64,000 bases of DNA from Lachnospiraceae bacterium (GCA_004556655.1 SFGF01000006.1:1-64000); one strand, 5' to 3'. Shown: positions 52,794 to 62,539, counted from the first letter of the stretch. Notes: generated by a model from the sequence alone, not told the origin. Translations and numbers: made by a program.

Positions 52794-52915
52794 GCATGAG
52801 GAAGTAGCCCGAATAGGGCGGATTCCGAATGCTTTTAGAATTTCGAGAGTGCGAAGCACGGAGAAATTCGTAGTCTCATCCCATTTGTCGTGCAACTCAT
52901 TATTATAATTTTATA

Positions 52916-52982
52916 AGACAAGGGACAAAAAGTCAGTCACGGCATGCTTACATGCCTGTGACTGATTTTGGGGACCGCAAAA
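52916..52982. repeat. 67-bp direct repeat, right copy
   Basis: Identical to 52727-52793, 189 bp away. It ends 32 bp before the yesL-like start codon, so its hairpin is in or next to the 5'UTR of that gene. Confidence 0.85.
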
Positions 52983-53014
52983 ACAAAATAACGTTCAGAA
53001 AAGAGGAGTAAGTA

Positions 53015-53821
53015 ATGGGCAATCTTTTTAATCCGGATAACAAATTCTTTGTATTTATGGGAAGAGTCGCAGACCTGATGATCCTAAATCTTTTATGTAT
53101 CGTCTGTTGTCTCCCGATCGTGACCGCAGGTCCATCTATCACAGCTTTGTATTATGTAACACTGAAAATGGTAAGAAATGAAGAAACTTATATTGTAAGA
53201 GGATTTTTCCATTCTTTCCGCCAAAATCTGAAACAGGGGATGATTATCCATATTATTATGCTGGTAGTGGGTATCCTGCTTGTATTTGATCTGTACTTTT
53301 GTCGGGTTATGCAGACACAGTCATCTTTTTATAAAGTACTTAACTATTTATTTATGGTAGGAACAGCGGTCTATGTCATGCTTTTCATTTATATTTATCC
53401 TGTCCTGTCCAAGTTTTACAACTCAATCAAGCGTACTTTCCTGAATGCATTCCTGATGTCTATCCGGCACTTTCCTTATACAATCCTGATGCTCGTAATT
53501 ACCGCAGCACCGATTGTTCTGGCATTTGTTGTATCTAATGCATTTGCTTATGTGCTGCTATTTTATATCCTTCTGGGATTCTCAGTGATTGCATATATTA
53601 ACTCAAATTTCTTTGTAAAGATATTTGATAAATACATACCGGAAGAAGCGGCAGATGCATCTGATGAATCTCTTAAAGAAATTGATGCTTCTGTATTCAA
53701 AAATCTTCAGCCAACAAACGAATCTCCGGAAGAGATTGAGTCTGCAGAAAATACAGAAACCGGTGATAGTTTCAGAGCAGACGATGATACTCCGAATGAT
53801 TCTGTGAACAACAGGGAATAG
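53015..53821 (+). CDS. YesL-family (DUF624) membrane protein
   Basis: 268 residues with six probable membrane helices (about 17-40, 74-95, 105-130, 150-172, 175-200). It opens with the family's FNPDNKFFVFMGRVADLMIL and CCLPIVTAGPSITALYYVTL. The last 60 residues are an acidic, Glu/Asp/Ser-rich tail. DUF624 proteins usually accompany sugar ABC importers, but the role is unknown. The ribosome binding site is AGAGGAG. Convergent with the histidine kinase gene. Confidence 0.85.
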   Translation: MGNLFNPDNKFFVFMGRVADLMILNLLCIVCCLPIVTAGPSITALYYVTLKMVRNEETYIVRGFFHSFRQNLKQGMIIHIIMLVVGILLVFDLYFCRVMQTQSSFYKVLNYLFMVGTAVYVMLFIYIYPVLSKFYNSIKRTFLNAFLMSIRHFPYTILMLVITAAPIVLAFVVSNAFAYVLLFYILLGFSVIAYINSNFFVKIFDKYIPEEAADASDESLKEIDASVFKNLQPTNESPEEIESAENTETGDSFRADDDTPNDSVNNRE

Positions 53822-53840
53822 TTTCATATTTATACATGAG

Positions 53841-53884
53841 AAAAGCTGCGATACATCAGATTTCTGATTGTATCACAGCTTTTT
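53841..53884. terminator. Two-way terminator between yesL-like gene and kinase gene
   Basis: AAAAGCTGCGATACA and TGTATCACAGCTTTT form a stem with one mismatch, with A and T tracts outside, between two convergent stop codons. Confidence 0.87.
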
Positions 53885-53886
53885 AT

Positions 53887-56292
53887 TTATTCCGTTGCCT
53901 CAAATGTGATTGTAACTTTAAACAAATCTCCATCCAGGTAGATATCAAAGGTTCCATGCTGCAGTTTCACCAGGTTCTGAGCAATGGATAATCCCAGACC
54001 GCTTCCTTCTGTACTTCTTGATACATCTCCGCGGATAAACCGCTCTGTCAATTCTTCCGCACGGATATTCAGCGGATGTTCCGAAACATTTTTTAGTTCA
54101 AAGATTACACGGCATCCAATCTTTTTTACTTCTACATATACTCTGGTTCCCGGCATCGCATATTTGGCGGCATTATTATAAAGATTTTCAATCACTCTCC
54201 ACATTCTTCGGCCGTCTGCCAGAATCACCACCGGTTCTTCCGGTATTCTGCTTATAATCTCCAGACTTCTTGCGGCAAATTTTTCTTCAAATTCTCCATT
54301 GGTCTGTCGGATTAATTCTCCCAAACGGATGGGCTGCATATCAAGTACGATATTACCGGAACTGATCTTGGATGCTTCCACCAGATCTTCCGTCAATTGT
54401 TTCAGTCTCTGAGATTTGCTGTCAAGGATATCAATATATCCTTTTATTTTCGGATCCTGAATGTCTTCTCTCTTTAAAAGATCCACATAATTGATGATGG
54501 ATGTCAGCGGTGTCTTAATATCATGTGAAACATTCGTAATCAGATCCGCTTTCAGGCGTTCACTCTTTAACGTCTCTTTGACTGCATTCTGTAAGCCGTC
54601 TCCCACATGATTGACTGCCTCCGCCATTTCTTTGTTATCTCCAATCAGTTCGGATGCATCTATTTTAAAATCCAGTTCACCGCTGGCGATACGCGCCAAC
54701 CCATCTCTGATCACCTGACGCCCTGCACCTTCCCTGATCAGATATAAAAGTACCAGACTGTCACCAATCAGTGCCAATACCACACCAAATCCTCTGAAAA
54801 TCGATACCGCAAAAATGTTTCCCAGCATCAGGACACTGAACGCTATAATCATCCTGCCTGATGTTTGTCTTGCCATGTAAACCTTCTTACAGCTTTGAAC
54901 AATCGAATAGCACAGACTGGACTTCCATATTCTTTTTCCCTTGATGCGGCGAACCACACTCATATAAGCCGCAAGGAAAATTCCTCCCAAGGCCACCTCT
55001 CCTGATACGATCAGAACTTCCGCAAAGAGATCCCAGGCATACATTTCATCAATAAATAAAATTCCCAGTGTCAGTAGTAAGGCCAGAGAAATAAAGGTTA
55101 CAGCCAATGCCACTTCCGTAGGCGCCCCATCACCGAACGCTCTGTGCAGTCCTCTGTCCGTCCTGATTCTTCCTGCCTGTATAGTGAGAAGTACCAATGT
55201 GAGAATTCCCAACAGAAAACTTATCACACTGCCAACCAACAACATTTTTCCCCATCCGGAATATTGCTCATAATATTGTCGGGCACTATAAATCCCATCA
55301 TTAAACGGATAATCCGCATTCAGCATAATATCTATTGTTTCATTCTCTCCGGTAATGGCATTATTTCCAAAATATTCTTTCAGGTATTTTTCCGCATCAC
55401 TGTCCGCATCTACATTTTCCAATCGTCCATTTACTCTGTCCGCATGGAAATACAAAACCTGATCTATATTGTCAATTTTCCGATACCCATTTTCCCACTC
55501 CGGGACATTGGTGTACAATGAGCCATCATCTTTGCTTTCCACCACATACATAACATTGGATTCCGTTTCCAGTTCTTCCTGTATTCCGCTGTACATGGAA
55601 AGCAAATTACCGGTATCGATCAGAATTTGATACAGATCCATCAAAGAAACGGTTTCCGGATTTTTATTGGCATAGTCAGCAAGTGTAATTCCCGACTGCG
55701 GAAGATATTTCTCTTCTTCTTTTCCCTGAGCATAAAGCTGTAAAAAAGCCGGAGAATACTGCCATGAACTCTCCTCCGTCACAGTACCCTGCTCTTCCAA
55801 AGCAGCTTCATCTGCATCGTAAACTTCTACCTCTGTCGCTTCATCTGCATAGTAGGAATTTTCCATATTGTTTCGAACTTCAAAAAGGATTTCATCCAAT
55901 CTCTGAAGAGTACCGTCCTCTGACATTTTACGGATATCGCCTACCGTATATGTGGTATATTTATTCATCTCCTTTCCGGTTTTGCTCAGATCCGTAATAT
56001 CAACTTTGTTCTCCGTATTCAGCTTACCATTCGTAAAAAAAGCCTTCCCCTCTGTTGCCAGTTCCGGAAGCCGGTGAAGAAATTGTGCCACTGCTGTTCC
56101 ACACTGATATGTTTCTTCATAAGATGACTGACGATTCTGGGTAATCTGCTCAAGCTGCATACCACTTTGAAACAATTCAGCCAGCATGGTCACCGTTGCA
56201 GTAAACACACCGATTGCAGCCAGAAACAGAATGATCAGCAACGCTTTGATTCCTTTTGAAAAAAAGAAACTTCTCTGTTTTTTTTCTCCCAT
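53887..56292 (-). CDS. Sensor histidine kinase
   Basis: 801 residues. One N-terminal membrane helix (about 17-40), a large outside region of about 310 residues, then five more helices (about 350-375, 393-414, 424-447, 482-500, 500-520), a HAMP-like stretch, and kinase core. The phospho-His is His590 in TNVSHDIKTPLTSIINYVDL; N box ENLYNNAAKYAMP, G boxes GSGLGLSIAQNLV. ATG at 56292 follows GGAGG. Its response regulator gene lies directly upstream (25 bp). The input ligand is unknown; the multi-helix part is larger than in simple kinases. Confidence 0.9.
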   Translation of the reverse strand: MGEKKQRSFFFSKGIKALLIILFLAAIGVFTATVTMLAELFQSGMQLEQITQNRQSSYEETYQCGTAVAQFLHRLPELATEGKAFFTNGKLNTENKVDITDLSKTGKEMNKYTTYTVGDIRKMSEDGTLQRLDEILFEVRNNMENSYYADEATEVEVYDADEAALEEQGTVTEESSWQYSPAFLQLYAQGKEEEKYLPQSGITLADYANKNPETVSLMDLYQILIDTGNLLSMYSGIQEELETESNVMYVVESKDDGSLYTNVPEWENGYRKIDNIDQVLYFHADRVNGRLENVDADSDAEKYLKEYFGNNAITGENETIDIMLNADYPFNDGIYSARQYYEQYSGWGKMLLVGSVISFLLGILTLVLLTIQAGRIRTDRGLHRAFGDGAPTEVALAVTFISLALLLTLGILFIDEMYAWDLFAEVLIVSGEVALGGIFLAAYMSVVRRIKGKRIWKSSLCYSIVQSCKKVYMARQTSGRMIIAFSVLMLGNIFAVSIFRGFGVVLALIGDSLVLLYLIREGAGRQVIRDGLARIASGELDFKIDASELIGDNKEMAEAVNHVGDGLQNAVKETLKSERLKADLITNVSHDIKTPLTSIINYVDLLKREDIQDPKIKGYIDILDSKSQRLKQLTEDLVEASKISSGNIVLDMQPIRLGELIRQTNGEFEEKFAARSLEIISRIPEEPVVILADGRRMWRVIENLYNNAAKYAMPGTRVYVEVKKIGCRVIFELKNVSEHPLNIRAEELTERFIRGDVSRSTEGSGLGLSIAQNLVKLQHGTFDIYLDGDLFKVTITFEATE

Positions 56293-56317
56293 AACAATAA
56301 CCTCCTGCATACAGGGG

Positions 56318-57013
56318 TCACATTTTTTCTATTTTATATCCAATCCCCCATACCACTTTCAGATATCTAGGCTCTCTCGGATTGATCTCTATTTTTTCTC
56401 TGATGTGCCGGATATGCACAGCTACCGTATTGTCTGCGCCTATAGCCTCTTCATTCCATATATTTTCATAAATTTGTTCAATAGAAAAAACTTTTCCCTG
56501 ATTTTTAATAAGCAATAACAAAATATTATATTCTATTGGTGTAAGTTTCACCATTTCTCCATCTACTGTTACTGTTTTCAAATCATCGTTAACCATCAGA
56601 CCACCGCAGGTATATACTGCCTGTTTTTCTTCCACTGCCATATTTCCAAGCTGTGTATAACGGCGAAGCTGAGATTTCACTCTGGCAATAAGCTCCAATG
56701 GATTAAATGGTTTTGTGATATAATCATCCGCACCAATATTCAGTCCCAGAATCTTATCCACATCTTCTGATTTTGCCGACAAAATGATAATCGGAATACT
56801 GCTGTATTCCCGGATTTTACGGGTCGCACGAATACCATCCAGATTTGGCATCATTACATCAATTAAAAGTAAATGAATTTCTTCCTGCTTCAACATTTTT
56901 ACCGCCTGAATTCCATCATAAGCTTTCAGGATACGGTACCCCTCCTGCGAAAGATAAATTTCAATCGCGTCCACAATTTCTCTATCATCATCGCAAACTA
57001 ATATATTGTACAT
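56318..57013 (-). CDS. OmpR-family response regulator
   Basis: 231 residues. The receiver domain holds CDDD, the phospho-Asp52 in LLLIDVMMPNLDG, Ser/Thr near IIILSAKSEDVDK and Lys in YITKPFNPLEL. The C-terminal winged helix contains LTPIEYNILLLLIKNQGKVF and HIRHIREKIEINPREPRYLK. ATG at 57013 gives the family's usual start and Asp52; an alternative ATG at 57040 with GAGGTG would add 9 residues. Pairs with the kinase behind it. Confidence 0.92.
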   Translation of the reverse strand: MYNILVCDDDREIVDAIEIYLSQEGYRILKAYDGIQAVKMLKQEEIHLLLIDVMMPNLDGIRATRKIREYSSIPIIILSAKSEDVDKILGLNIGADDYITKPFNPLELIARVKSQLRRYTQLGNMAVEEKQAVYTCGGLMVNDDLKTVTVDGEMVKLTPIEYNILLLLIKNQGKVFSIEQIYENIWNEEAIGADNTVAVHIRHIREKIEINPREPRYLKVVWGIGYKIEKM

Positions 57014-57189
57014 TTTCTGATTTCCTTTTTCTGTAGTCATTATTTTCACCTCACTTTCCATTATAGGGGATAGCCGACCTAAACGCCAGCTGTTCTTTCT
57101 TACAAAATTATGGTATCAGGGAAATCTTTAGAGAGGGTTGGGGAAAATCTTAAGATTTGATGAATTCAGAAAATATACTTATATCATTT

Positions 57190-57207
57190 GATGAGACAAG
57201 GGACAAA
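57190..57207 (+). repeat. Short remnant of the 52-kb repeat
   Basis: GATGAGACAAGGGACAAAAG repeats the first about 16 bases of the unit at 52724. It sits directly before the -35 of the tetR promoter. Confidence 0.5.
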
Positions 57208-57212
57208 AGCTT

Positions 57213-57261
57213 TTGACAAATTCATCTTGTTATGTTATTCTGTTACCGACAGGCAGTCGGT
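57213..57261 (+). promoter_or_regulatory. Promoter and TetR operator of the efflux operon
   Basis: TTGACA (57213-57218), 17-bp spacer, TATTCT (57236-57241). Just behind the -10 is the perfect palindrome ACCGAC-AGGCA-GTCGGT (57245-57261), a typical TetR operator. Repressor bound here should block start of the whole operon, including its own gene. Confidence 0.75.
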
Positions 57262-57295
57262 CTGTTAATATTATCCAGAAATGGCAGGAATATAA

Positions 57296-57952
57296 ATGAG
57301 AGTAGTAAAAGAAGCTGAAGAACGTAAAAACGAAATATTGGATGCAGCAGAAAAGCTATTTGGAGCAAAAGGGTTCGATCATACCAGCACAAATGATATT
57401 TTAAATGAAATCGGGATTGCCCGGGGTACCTTGTATTATCATTTCAAATCAAAAGAAGATATTCTGGATGCCATGATTGAACGTATAACAAGACAACTGA
57501 TAGCAAAAGCAACAGACATCGTGCAAAAGAAAGAAATTCCGGTACTGCAGCGTCTGACCATGACAATTATGGCATTGAATGTAAACAATGAACTTGGGTT
57601 GGAAGTAATGCAGCAGGTACACAAACCGCAAAATGCTCTGATGCATCAGAAAATGCAGGAAACTTTACTAAGCGGTGTCAATCCATTGATTACCGGTCTG
57701 ATTGAGGAGGGAATCCAACAGGATATTTTCAGAACAGATTATCCCGCAGAAGCGGTGGAAATGACTATGTTATATTCCAGCACAGCTTTTGATTCCATGA
57801 CTGTATACACTGAAGAAGAACGGCAAAGAAAAATCGTTGCGTTTATTTATAATCTGGAACAACTGTTGGGGATGGAACACGGAAGTATGCAGTCTGCCAT
57901 TCTTCCTATTTTCCAGAACGAAACCAGACATCATGAGGTCAAAAGCTTTTGA
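57296..57952 (+). CDS. TetR/AcrR family regulator of the efflux operon
   Basis: 218 residues. Helix-turn-helix at about 25-47 (TSTNDILNEIGIARGTLYYH, FKSKEDIL). The C-terminal helical domain has no assignable ligand. First gene of an operon with an MFS transporter, an FtsX-type permease and an ABC ATPase; a perfect palindrome lies in its promoter, pointing to self-control. The operator differs from that of the 6-kb TetR, so the two regulons are separate. Confidence 0.88.
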   Translation: MRVVKEAEERKNEILDAAEKLFGAKGFDHTSTNDILNEIGIARGTLYYHFKSKEDILDAMIERITRQLIAKATDIVQKKEIPVLQRLTMTIMALNVNNELGLEVMQQVHKPQNALMHQKMQETLLSGVNPLITGLIEEGIQQDIFRTDYPAEAVEMTMLYSSTAFDSMTVYTEEERQRKIVAFIYNLEQLLGMEHGSMQSAILPIFQNETRHHEVKSF

Positions 57953-57986
57953 CCCTAATATCTAAGAAAGAATTGAGGAGTTTCAT

Positions 57987-59225
57987 ATGGGGAAGACAAA
58001 AAGCAATTTTTCAAAGTTTATGCTGCTCTGGACAGGAGAATTTGTATCTTCCATCGGCGGCGGTCTTACCAGTTTTGGTCTGGGGGTATATGTATTTAAT
58101 CAAACAGGAAGTGCTGCCAGCATGGCGCTCGTCACACTGCTGGCATTTTTACCAACTCTTTTGTTCAGTGTTCCTGCCGGCGTGCTGGCAGACAGATATG
58201 ACAGAAGATTGCTCATGATGATGGGGGATGGATTATCCGCACTGGGAATTCTCTATATATTAATCTGCATGCTTCAGGGAGATGCTGCTCTCTATCAGAT
58301 TTGTATTGGTGTATTTATAAGTTCCGTGTTTTCCTCTCTCCTAGAACCTTCCTATCGTGCTACTGTTACAGATTTGCTCACCAATGAGGAGTATTCAAAA
58401 GCAAGCGGTATGGTAAGCATAGCCGGAAGTGCGCGCTATCTCATCTCTCCGATTTTAGCCGGAATTCTGCTTGCCGTCAGTAATATAAAACTCCTGCTGC
58501 TTATTGATATCTGTACTTTCATCCTCACGGTGATTTCAACCGCCGTTGTAAGAAAAGGAATCGCAGTAAAAGAAATGGAAAATAAATGTTCTTTTGCTGA
58601 AAGCTTAAAACAGGGATGGAAAGCAATTACCAAACGACGTGGGGTATTTATTTTGATTGTAATATCCTCCGTCATGACTTGTTTTATGGGTGTTTTACAG
58701 ATTTTGGCTGAACCTCTGATTCTGGATTTTTCAAACAGTACCATTCTGGGTATCGGAGAAACGATCTGTGCCTGTGGAATGTTAGTATCCAGCCTGTTTT
58801 TAGGTGCAAAAGGATTACATCAAGGATATGTAAAAATCCTGAGTATTTCTTTGTTCCTTGCGGGCATTGGTATGATTGGATTCGGAATTCAGGAAAATAT
58901 CTATATCATCTGCATTTTTGGTTTTCTGTTTTTTGCCACGCTTCCCTTTGCCAACAATTGTCTGGATTATCTGGTAAGAACCAATATTCCCGATGAACTG
59001 CAGGGAAGAGCCTGGGGCATGATCGGATTTTTATCTCAGATCGGATATGTTGTAGCCTACGCAACCGCAGGTGCGGCAGCAGACGGTATTGCTGCACAAT
59101 TTCATATCAGAGTCGGTCGAGGCGCAGCCGTTGTTGTCATAGCCGCAGGCATCTTTTTAAGTTTAACATCACTGTTGATATATCCCGTAAAAAGTGTCAG
59201 GGCACTGGAAAGGAAAACAGTATGA
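57987..59225 (+). CDS. MFS transporter, drug/siderophore exporter type
   Basis: 412 residues, 12 membrane helices. The family loop GVLADRYDRRLLMMMGDGLS lies between helices 2 and 3; the second half begins near AITKRRGVFILIVISSVMTC. Overall pattern is that of MefA/EntS-type exporters. The TetR regulator gene is upstream and the ATGA overlap with the permease gene downstream shows one operon. The substrate cannot be inferred beyond a likely toxic small molecule. Confidence 0.88.
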   Translation: MGKTKSNFSKFMLLWTGEFVSSIGGGLTSFGLGVYVFNQTGSAASMALVTLLAFLPTLLFSVPAGVLADRYDRRLLMMMGDGLSALGILYILICMLQGDAALYQICIGVFISSVFSSLLEPSYRATVTDLLTNEEYSKASGMVSIAGSARYLISPILAGILLAVSNIKLLLLIDICTFILTVISTAVVRKGIAVKEMENKCSFAESLKQGWKAITKRRGVFILIVISSVMTCFMGVLQILAEPLILDFSNSTILGIGETICACGMLVSSLFLGAKGLHQGYVKILSISLFLAGIGMIGFGIQENIYIICIFGFLFFATLPFANNCLDYLVRTNIPDELQGRAWGMIGFLSQIGYVVAYATAGAAADGIAAQFHIRVGRGAAVVVIAAGIFLSLTSLLIYPVKSVRALERKTV

Positions 59226-61474
59226 CAGGAAAGTTGATAAGGAACGATATAAAACAAAATAAATTATTATCCGCGATGACAATTATATTTATGGCAATTT
59301 CATCCATGCTGCTTGTTCTCACAGTTTTGTTGTTTACCAATCTTCTCTGTTCCATTGACGATCTCATGGCAACTGCAAAGACACCTGATTTTCTGCAAAT
59401 GCATACCGGAGAGCTGGATGAATCGCAACTCCATCGTTTTGCTCTTGCGCATTCCGAAGTGAGGGAATGGCAGATATGCAAATACCTGAATCTGGAAAAC
59501 AGCAGCATTTATCTGGGAAACTACAGTCTGGCAGACAGTACTCAGGATAATGGTCTTTGCGTGCAGGGAGAAAAATTTGATTATTTACTGAGCACAGAGA
59601 ATCACGTTCTAAATGTTTCTCAAGGTGAAGTATATGTTCCTGTCTGTTATCGCACTCAGTATGATCTGCACCTTGGAGATACCATGGAAATCGGCAGTCA
59701 AAAGATGCACATTGCAGGTTTCCTCAGAGATTCCCAGATGAACTCCATGATGGCTTCCTCCAAACGATTTCTTGTAAATGAAAGCGATTATCAAAAACTC
59801 GCAGAATCAGGTGAAGAAGAATATCTGATTGAATTTCTCTTGAAAGACGGAACTGACACTGGCGTATTTGCCGCGGACTATGCCGCTGAGGGACTTCCTG
59901 CCAACGGTCCGACAATCACCGGCCCACTTATTCGTATGATGAATGCCCTTTCCGACGGAATGATGATTCTGGTGATTTTGCTTGTAAGCATAGTCGTCCT
60001 GCTCATTTCCATCCTTTGTATCCGTTTTATTCTTGCTTTGCGGCTAGAAAGAGACAAAAAAGAAATTGGCATGCTGAAAGCACTCGGAATTGGAAAAAAA
60101 GAGATTCGTCAGCTTTATTTTGCAAAGTATATTCTTTTTTCTGTATGTGGAGCTTTTATCGGACTTGTTTTGGCCCGTACGATGCAGAAACCTTTACTCC
60201 GACAAATGCAGGAACTATATGGTGCTTCAAGTGCAGGATGGCAGTCAGATATATTCTCTATTCTTGCAGTACTTCTTACGGAAGGGCTTATTCTGTTTTC
60301 TATCAGATGTGGTCTGAAAAAAACAGAACGATACACTGTTTTGGAAGCACTGTTTCCCAAACAGACAGAGAATAAGAAAAATAACCACAGACAATATCTG
60401 TTTATCGGTTTTGTAGTGGCTGCCTGCACCTTTTTGATGCTTGTACCTCAAAACTTGTACAGTTCTCTTTCTTCTCCGAAATTTGTTACTTATATGGGAA
60501 TCGGAGACGGGGAAATCCGCATCGATATAAGGCAGACAGAAGATATCCGTACCATAACAGAGCGGATTGATACTGAACTTAAAAATGATTCACGAGTAAA
60601 AAAATATACGGTGCTTCAGACGAAATCCTGTCCCGCTTTATCTTCCGACGGAAATCAGATAAACCTGACTGTTGAAGCAGGTGATCATAATGCTTTTCCC
60701 ATAAGCTACATAGAAGGGAAAGCACCTGAAGGAGAAAAAGAAATTGCCCTGTCTTCTTTGAATGCAGAAGAATTAGGTCTGTCTGTGGGAAGCACTCTGG
60801 AGCTTCTGATAAACGATACACAAATATCTTATACGATATGCGGTATCTATTCCGATATTACCAATGGAGGAAAAACAGCGAAAGTGGGAATATCATCTCC
60901 TATTAAGGACGATAATATTCCTGCCATGTGGAACATCGTATATGTCTCACTTGAAGATTCTGTTTCAAAAGAACAATGGATTGAAGAATACAACCAAACA
61001 GGCATAAAGATTGTAGATATCGCAGATTATGTGAAAGGAACTTACGGACAGACATTGCAGGAAATCCGTCTTGCTTCAAAAACAGCCACAATAATTGCCG
61101 CTGTCATTATTTCTCTGGTGGTGGCATTGTTTACACGGCTCATCGTGGAAAAAAATCGTTATTCTATATCCCTGCAAAAAGCACTTGGTTTTACCAGCGG
61201 CAGCATAAAAAAATCCTATATGATAAAAGGGCTTTTGCCTGCTATAATAGGAACTGTAGTGGGATTAATCACAGGAAACAGAATCGGAGAATATCTCTGC
61301 GGTATGATCTTGAAATCATTCGGTGCAGATCGCTTCCATTTTGTCATAGATTGGAATAAAACACTATTCTTGATACCCATCATCTCTCTGACAACAGCAG
61401 GCACTGCAGTTTGGATCGGCATAATGGCAATAAAAAAAGTGAAAGCTTTTGAATGTTGTATGGGAAAGGAGTAG
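59222..61474 (+). CDS. FtsX-like ABC transporter permease
   Basis: 750 residues. N-terminal helix (about 20-43), an outside domain (about 45-235), three helices (about 245-275, 300-325, 335-365), a central helix near 395-410 and a second outside domain (420-610), then a final helix block (about 625-645, 680-700, 715-740). This is the doubled FtsX/MacB-type permease form found in antimicrobial peptide exporters (BceB-like, though larger duplicated form). The motif RLERDKKEIGMLKALGIGKK before the helix pair is typical. Partner ATPase gene follows. Confidence 0.87.
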   Translation: MTGKLIRNDIKQNKLLSAMTIIFMAISSMLLVLTVLLFTNLLCSIDDLMATAKTPDFLQMHTGELDESQLHRFALAHSEVREWQICKYLNLENSSIYLGNYSLADSTQDNGLCVQGEKFDYLLSTENHVLNVSQGEVYVPVCYRTQYDLHLGDTMEIGSQKMHIAGFLRDSQMNSMMASSKRFLVNESDYQKLAESGEEEYLIEFLLKDGTDTGVFAADYAAEGLPANGPTITGPLIRMMNALSDGMMILVILLVSIVVLLISILCIRFILALRLERDKKEIGMLKALGIGKKEIRQLYFAKYILFSVCGAFIGLVLARTMQKPLLRQMQELYGASSAGWQSDIFSILAVLLTEGLILFSIRCGLKKTERYTVLEALFPKQTENKKNNHRQYLFIGFVVAACTFLMLVPQNLYSSLSSPKFVTYMGIGDGEIRIDIRQTEDIRTITERIDTELKNDSRVKKYTVLQTKSCPALSSDGNQINLTVEAGDHNAFPISYIEGKAPEGEKEIALSSLNAEELGLSVGSTLELLINDTQISYTICGIYSDITNGGKTAKVGISSPIKDDNIPAMWNIVYVSLEDSVSKEQWIEEYNQTGIKIVDIADYVKGTYGQTLQEIRLASKTATIIAAVIISLVVALFTRLIVEKNRYSISLQKALGFTSGSIKKSYMIKGLLPAIIGTVVGLITGNRIGEYLCGMILKSFGADRFHFVIDWNKTLFLIPIISLTTAGTAVWIGIMAIKKVKAFECCMGKE

Positions 61475-61478
61475 GACA

Positions 61479-62231
61479 ATGAAAGACTTATTAAAAGTAG
61501 AAAATCTATGTAAAAATCAGATACTGGATCACGTTTCTTTTACTATGGATTCAGGAGAAATGACGGCGATCATGGGACCGTCCGGTTCCGGAAAATCTAC
61601 GCTTTTATATCAGATATCCGGTATGGATCAGCCCTCCAGCGGAAAAGTATGGCTGAACGGTCAGGAAATTACGGGACTTTCAGAAGATGAAAAATCAAAT
61701 CTCCGATTGCACCGTATGGGATTCGTCTTTCAGCAAATGAATATGATGTCCAATTTAAACATTCTGGACAATATCTTGCTTCCTGCGATACAGGCAAATA
61801 AAGGCAAAAAAGATAATAGAAAATCAAAAGCTGAATTAACGGAAAATGCCAAAAAACTGATGCAAAAACTGTCTATTTCTGACCTGGCAGATCGAAGCAT
61901 TACTCAAGCTTCCGGTGGACAGCTTCAGCGTGCCTGCATATGCAGAAGTATGATAAACCAGCCCGAAATTCTATTTGCGGATGAGCCGACCGGTGCATTG
62001 AATAAAAGCACAGCTGCCGAAGTCATGGAAGAATTTGTAGAGCTGAATCGTGAAGGAACCACAATCCTGATGGTAACACACGACAGCAAAATTGCCAGCA
62101 GATGCAGTAGAATCTTGTATCTTCTGGATGGCAGCATTCATGGAGAATTAATTCTTGGAAAATCAGATACCATTACCGAAAAGGAACGGGAAGAAAGAGT
62201 CAGCCAATGGCTGATGGAAATGGGTTGGTAA
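61479..62231 (+). CDS. ABC transporter ATP-binding protein (MacB/LolD type)
   Basis: 250 residues. Walker A MGPSGSGKST (about 37-46), Q-loop FVFQQMNMMSNLNILDNILL, signature QASGGQLQRACICRSM (a slightly altered LSGGQ), Walker B ILFADEPTGALNKST and H-loop MVTHDSKIASRC. It should drive the FtsX-type permease encoded just before. ATG at 61479 behind AAAGGAG; the earlier frame start lies inside the permease gene. Confidence 0.93.
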   Translation: MKDLLKVENLCKNQILDHVSFTMDSGEMTAIMGPSGSGKSTLLYQISGMDQPSSGKVWLNGQEITGLSEDEKSNLRLHRMGFVFQQMNMMSNLNILDNILLPAIQANKGKKDNRKSKAELTENAKKLMQKLSISDLADRSITQASGGQLQRACICRSMINQPEILFADEPTGALNKSTAAEVMEEFVELNREGTTILMVTHDSKIASRCSRILYLLDGSIHGELILGKSDTITEKEREERVSQWLMEMGW

Positions 62232-62275
62232 TTTATGATCCCCTACAACAGTGCATCATAAGGAGGAAAATAAAT

Positions 62276-62539
62276 ATGTTTCGTTTGTGGGGAAAATTAT
62301 GGAAAGATAACCGCATGATAAAAGATACTGTTATCTGTGACGAAACAGATGACACGAGAACGCATAAAGTTTTTCATTCTTTGGATGAAATCTGCTATCT
62401 CTGGGATCTCAGTAAACCCATCTGGCTGGAAAGCAACGTAAACGAATTTAAGCGTCACGACAAAACAAGATTTTACGCAGACAATTTCATTGATTCCATT
62501 GATTTTGATTATCTGGAAATCCAAATCATAGAAGAATAA
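62276..62539 (+). CDS. Small protein of unknown function in the efflux operon
   Basis: 87 residues, no recognised domain, no signal peptide or membrane helix. It starts MFRLWGKLWKDNRMIKDTVI and contains CDETDDTRTHKVFHSLDEIC, WDLSKPIWLESN and FADNF-like segments; the composition is Asp/Trp/Phe-rich and acidic. It starts behind AAGGAGG at 62276, 44 bp after the ATPase gene, and is followed by a terminator, so it may be the last gene of the efflux operon or a separate short gene. No function is assigned. Confidence 0.65.
   Translation: MFRLWGKLWKDNRMIKDTVICDETDDTRTHKVFHSLDEICYLWDLSKPIWLESNVNEFKRHDKTRFYADNFIDSIDFDYLEIQIIEE

Larger units (their letters stand above)
52373..53014. other. AT-rich spacer carrying a duplicated repeat
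   Basis: No gene. 52380-52720 is AT-rich and should include the promoter of the minus-strand ATPase gene. The rest is the repeat arrangement 52723-52982. Confidence 0.6.

Noticed and set aside
52727..52982. Phage or island attachment sites (attL/attR)
   Set aside because: The direct repeats are only 189 bp apart, no integrase is near and no tRNA is involved.
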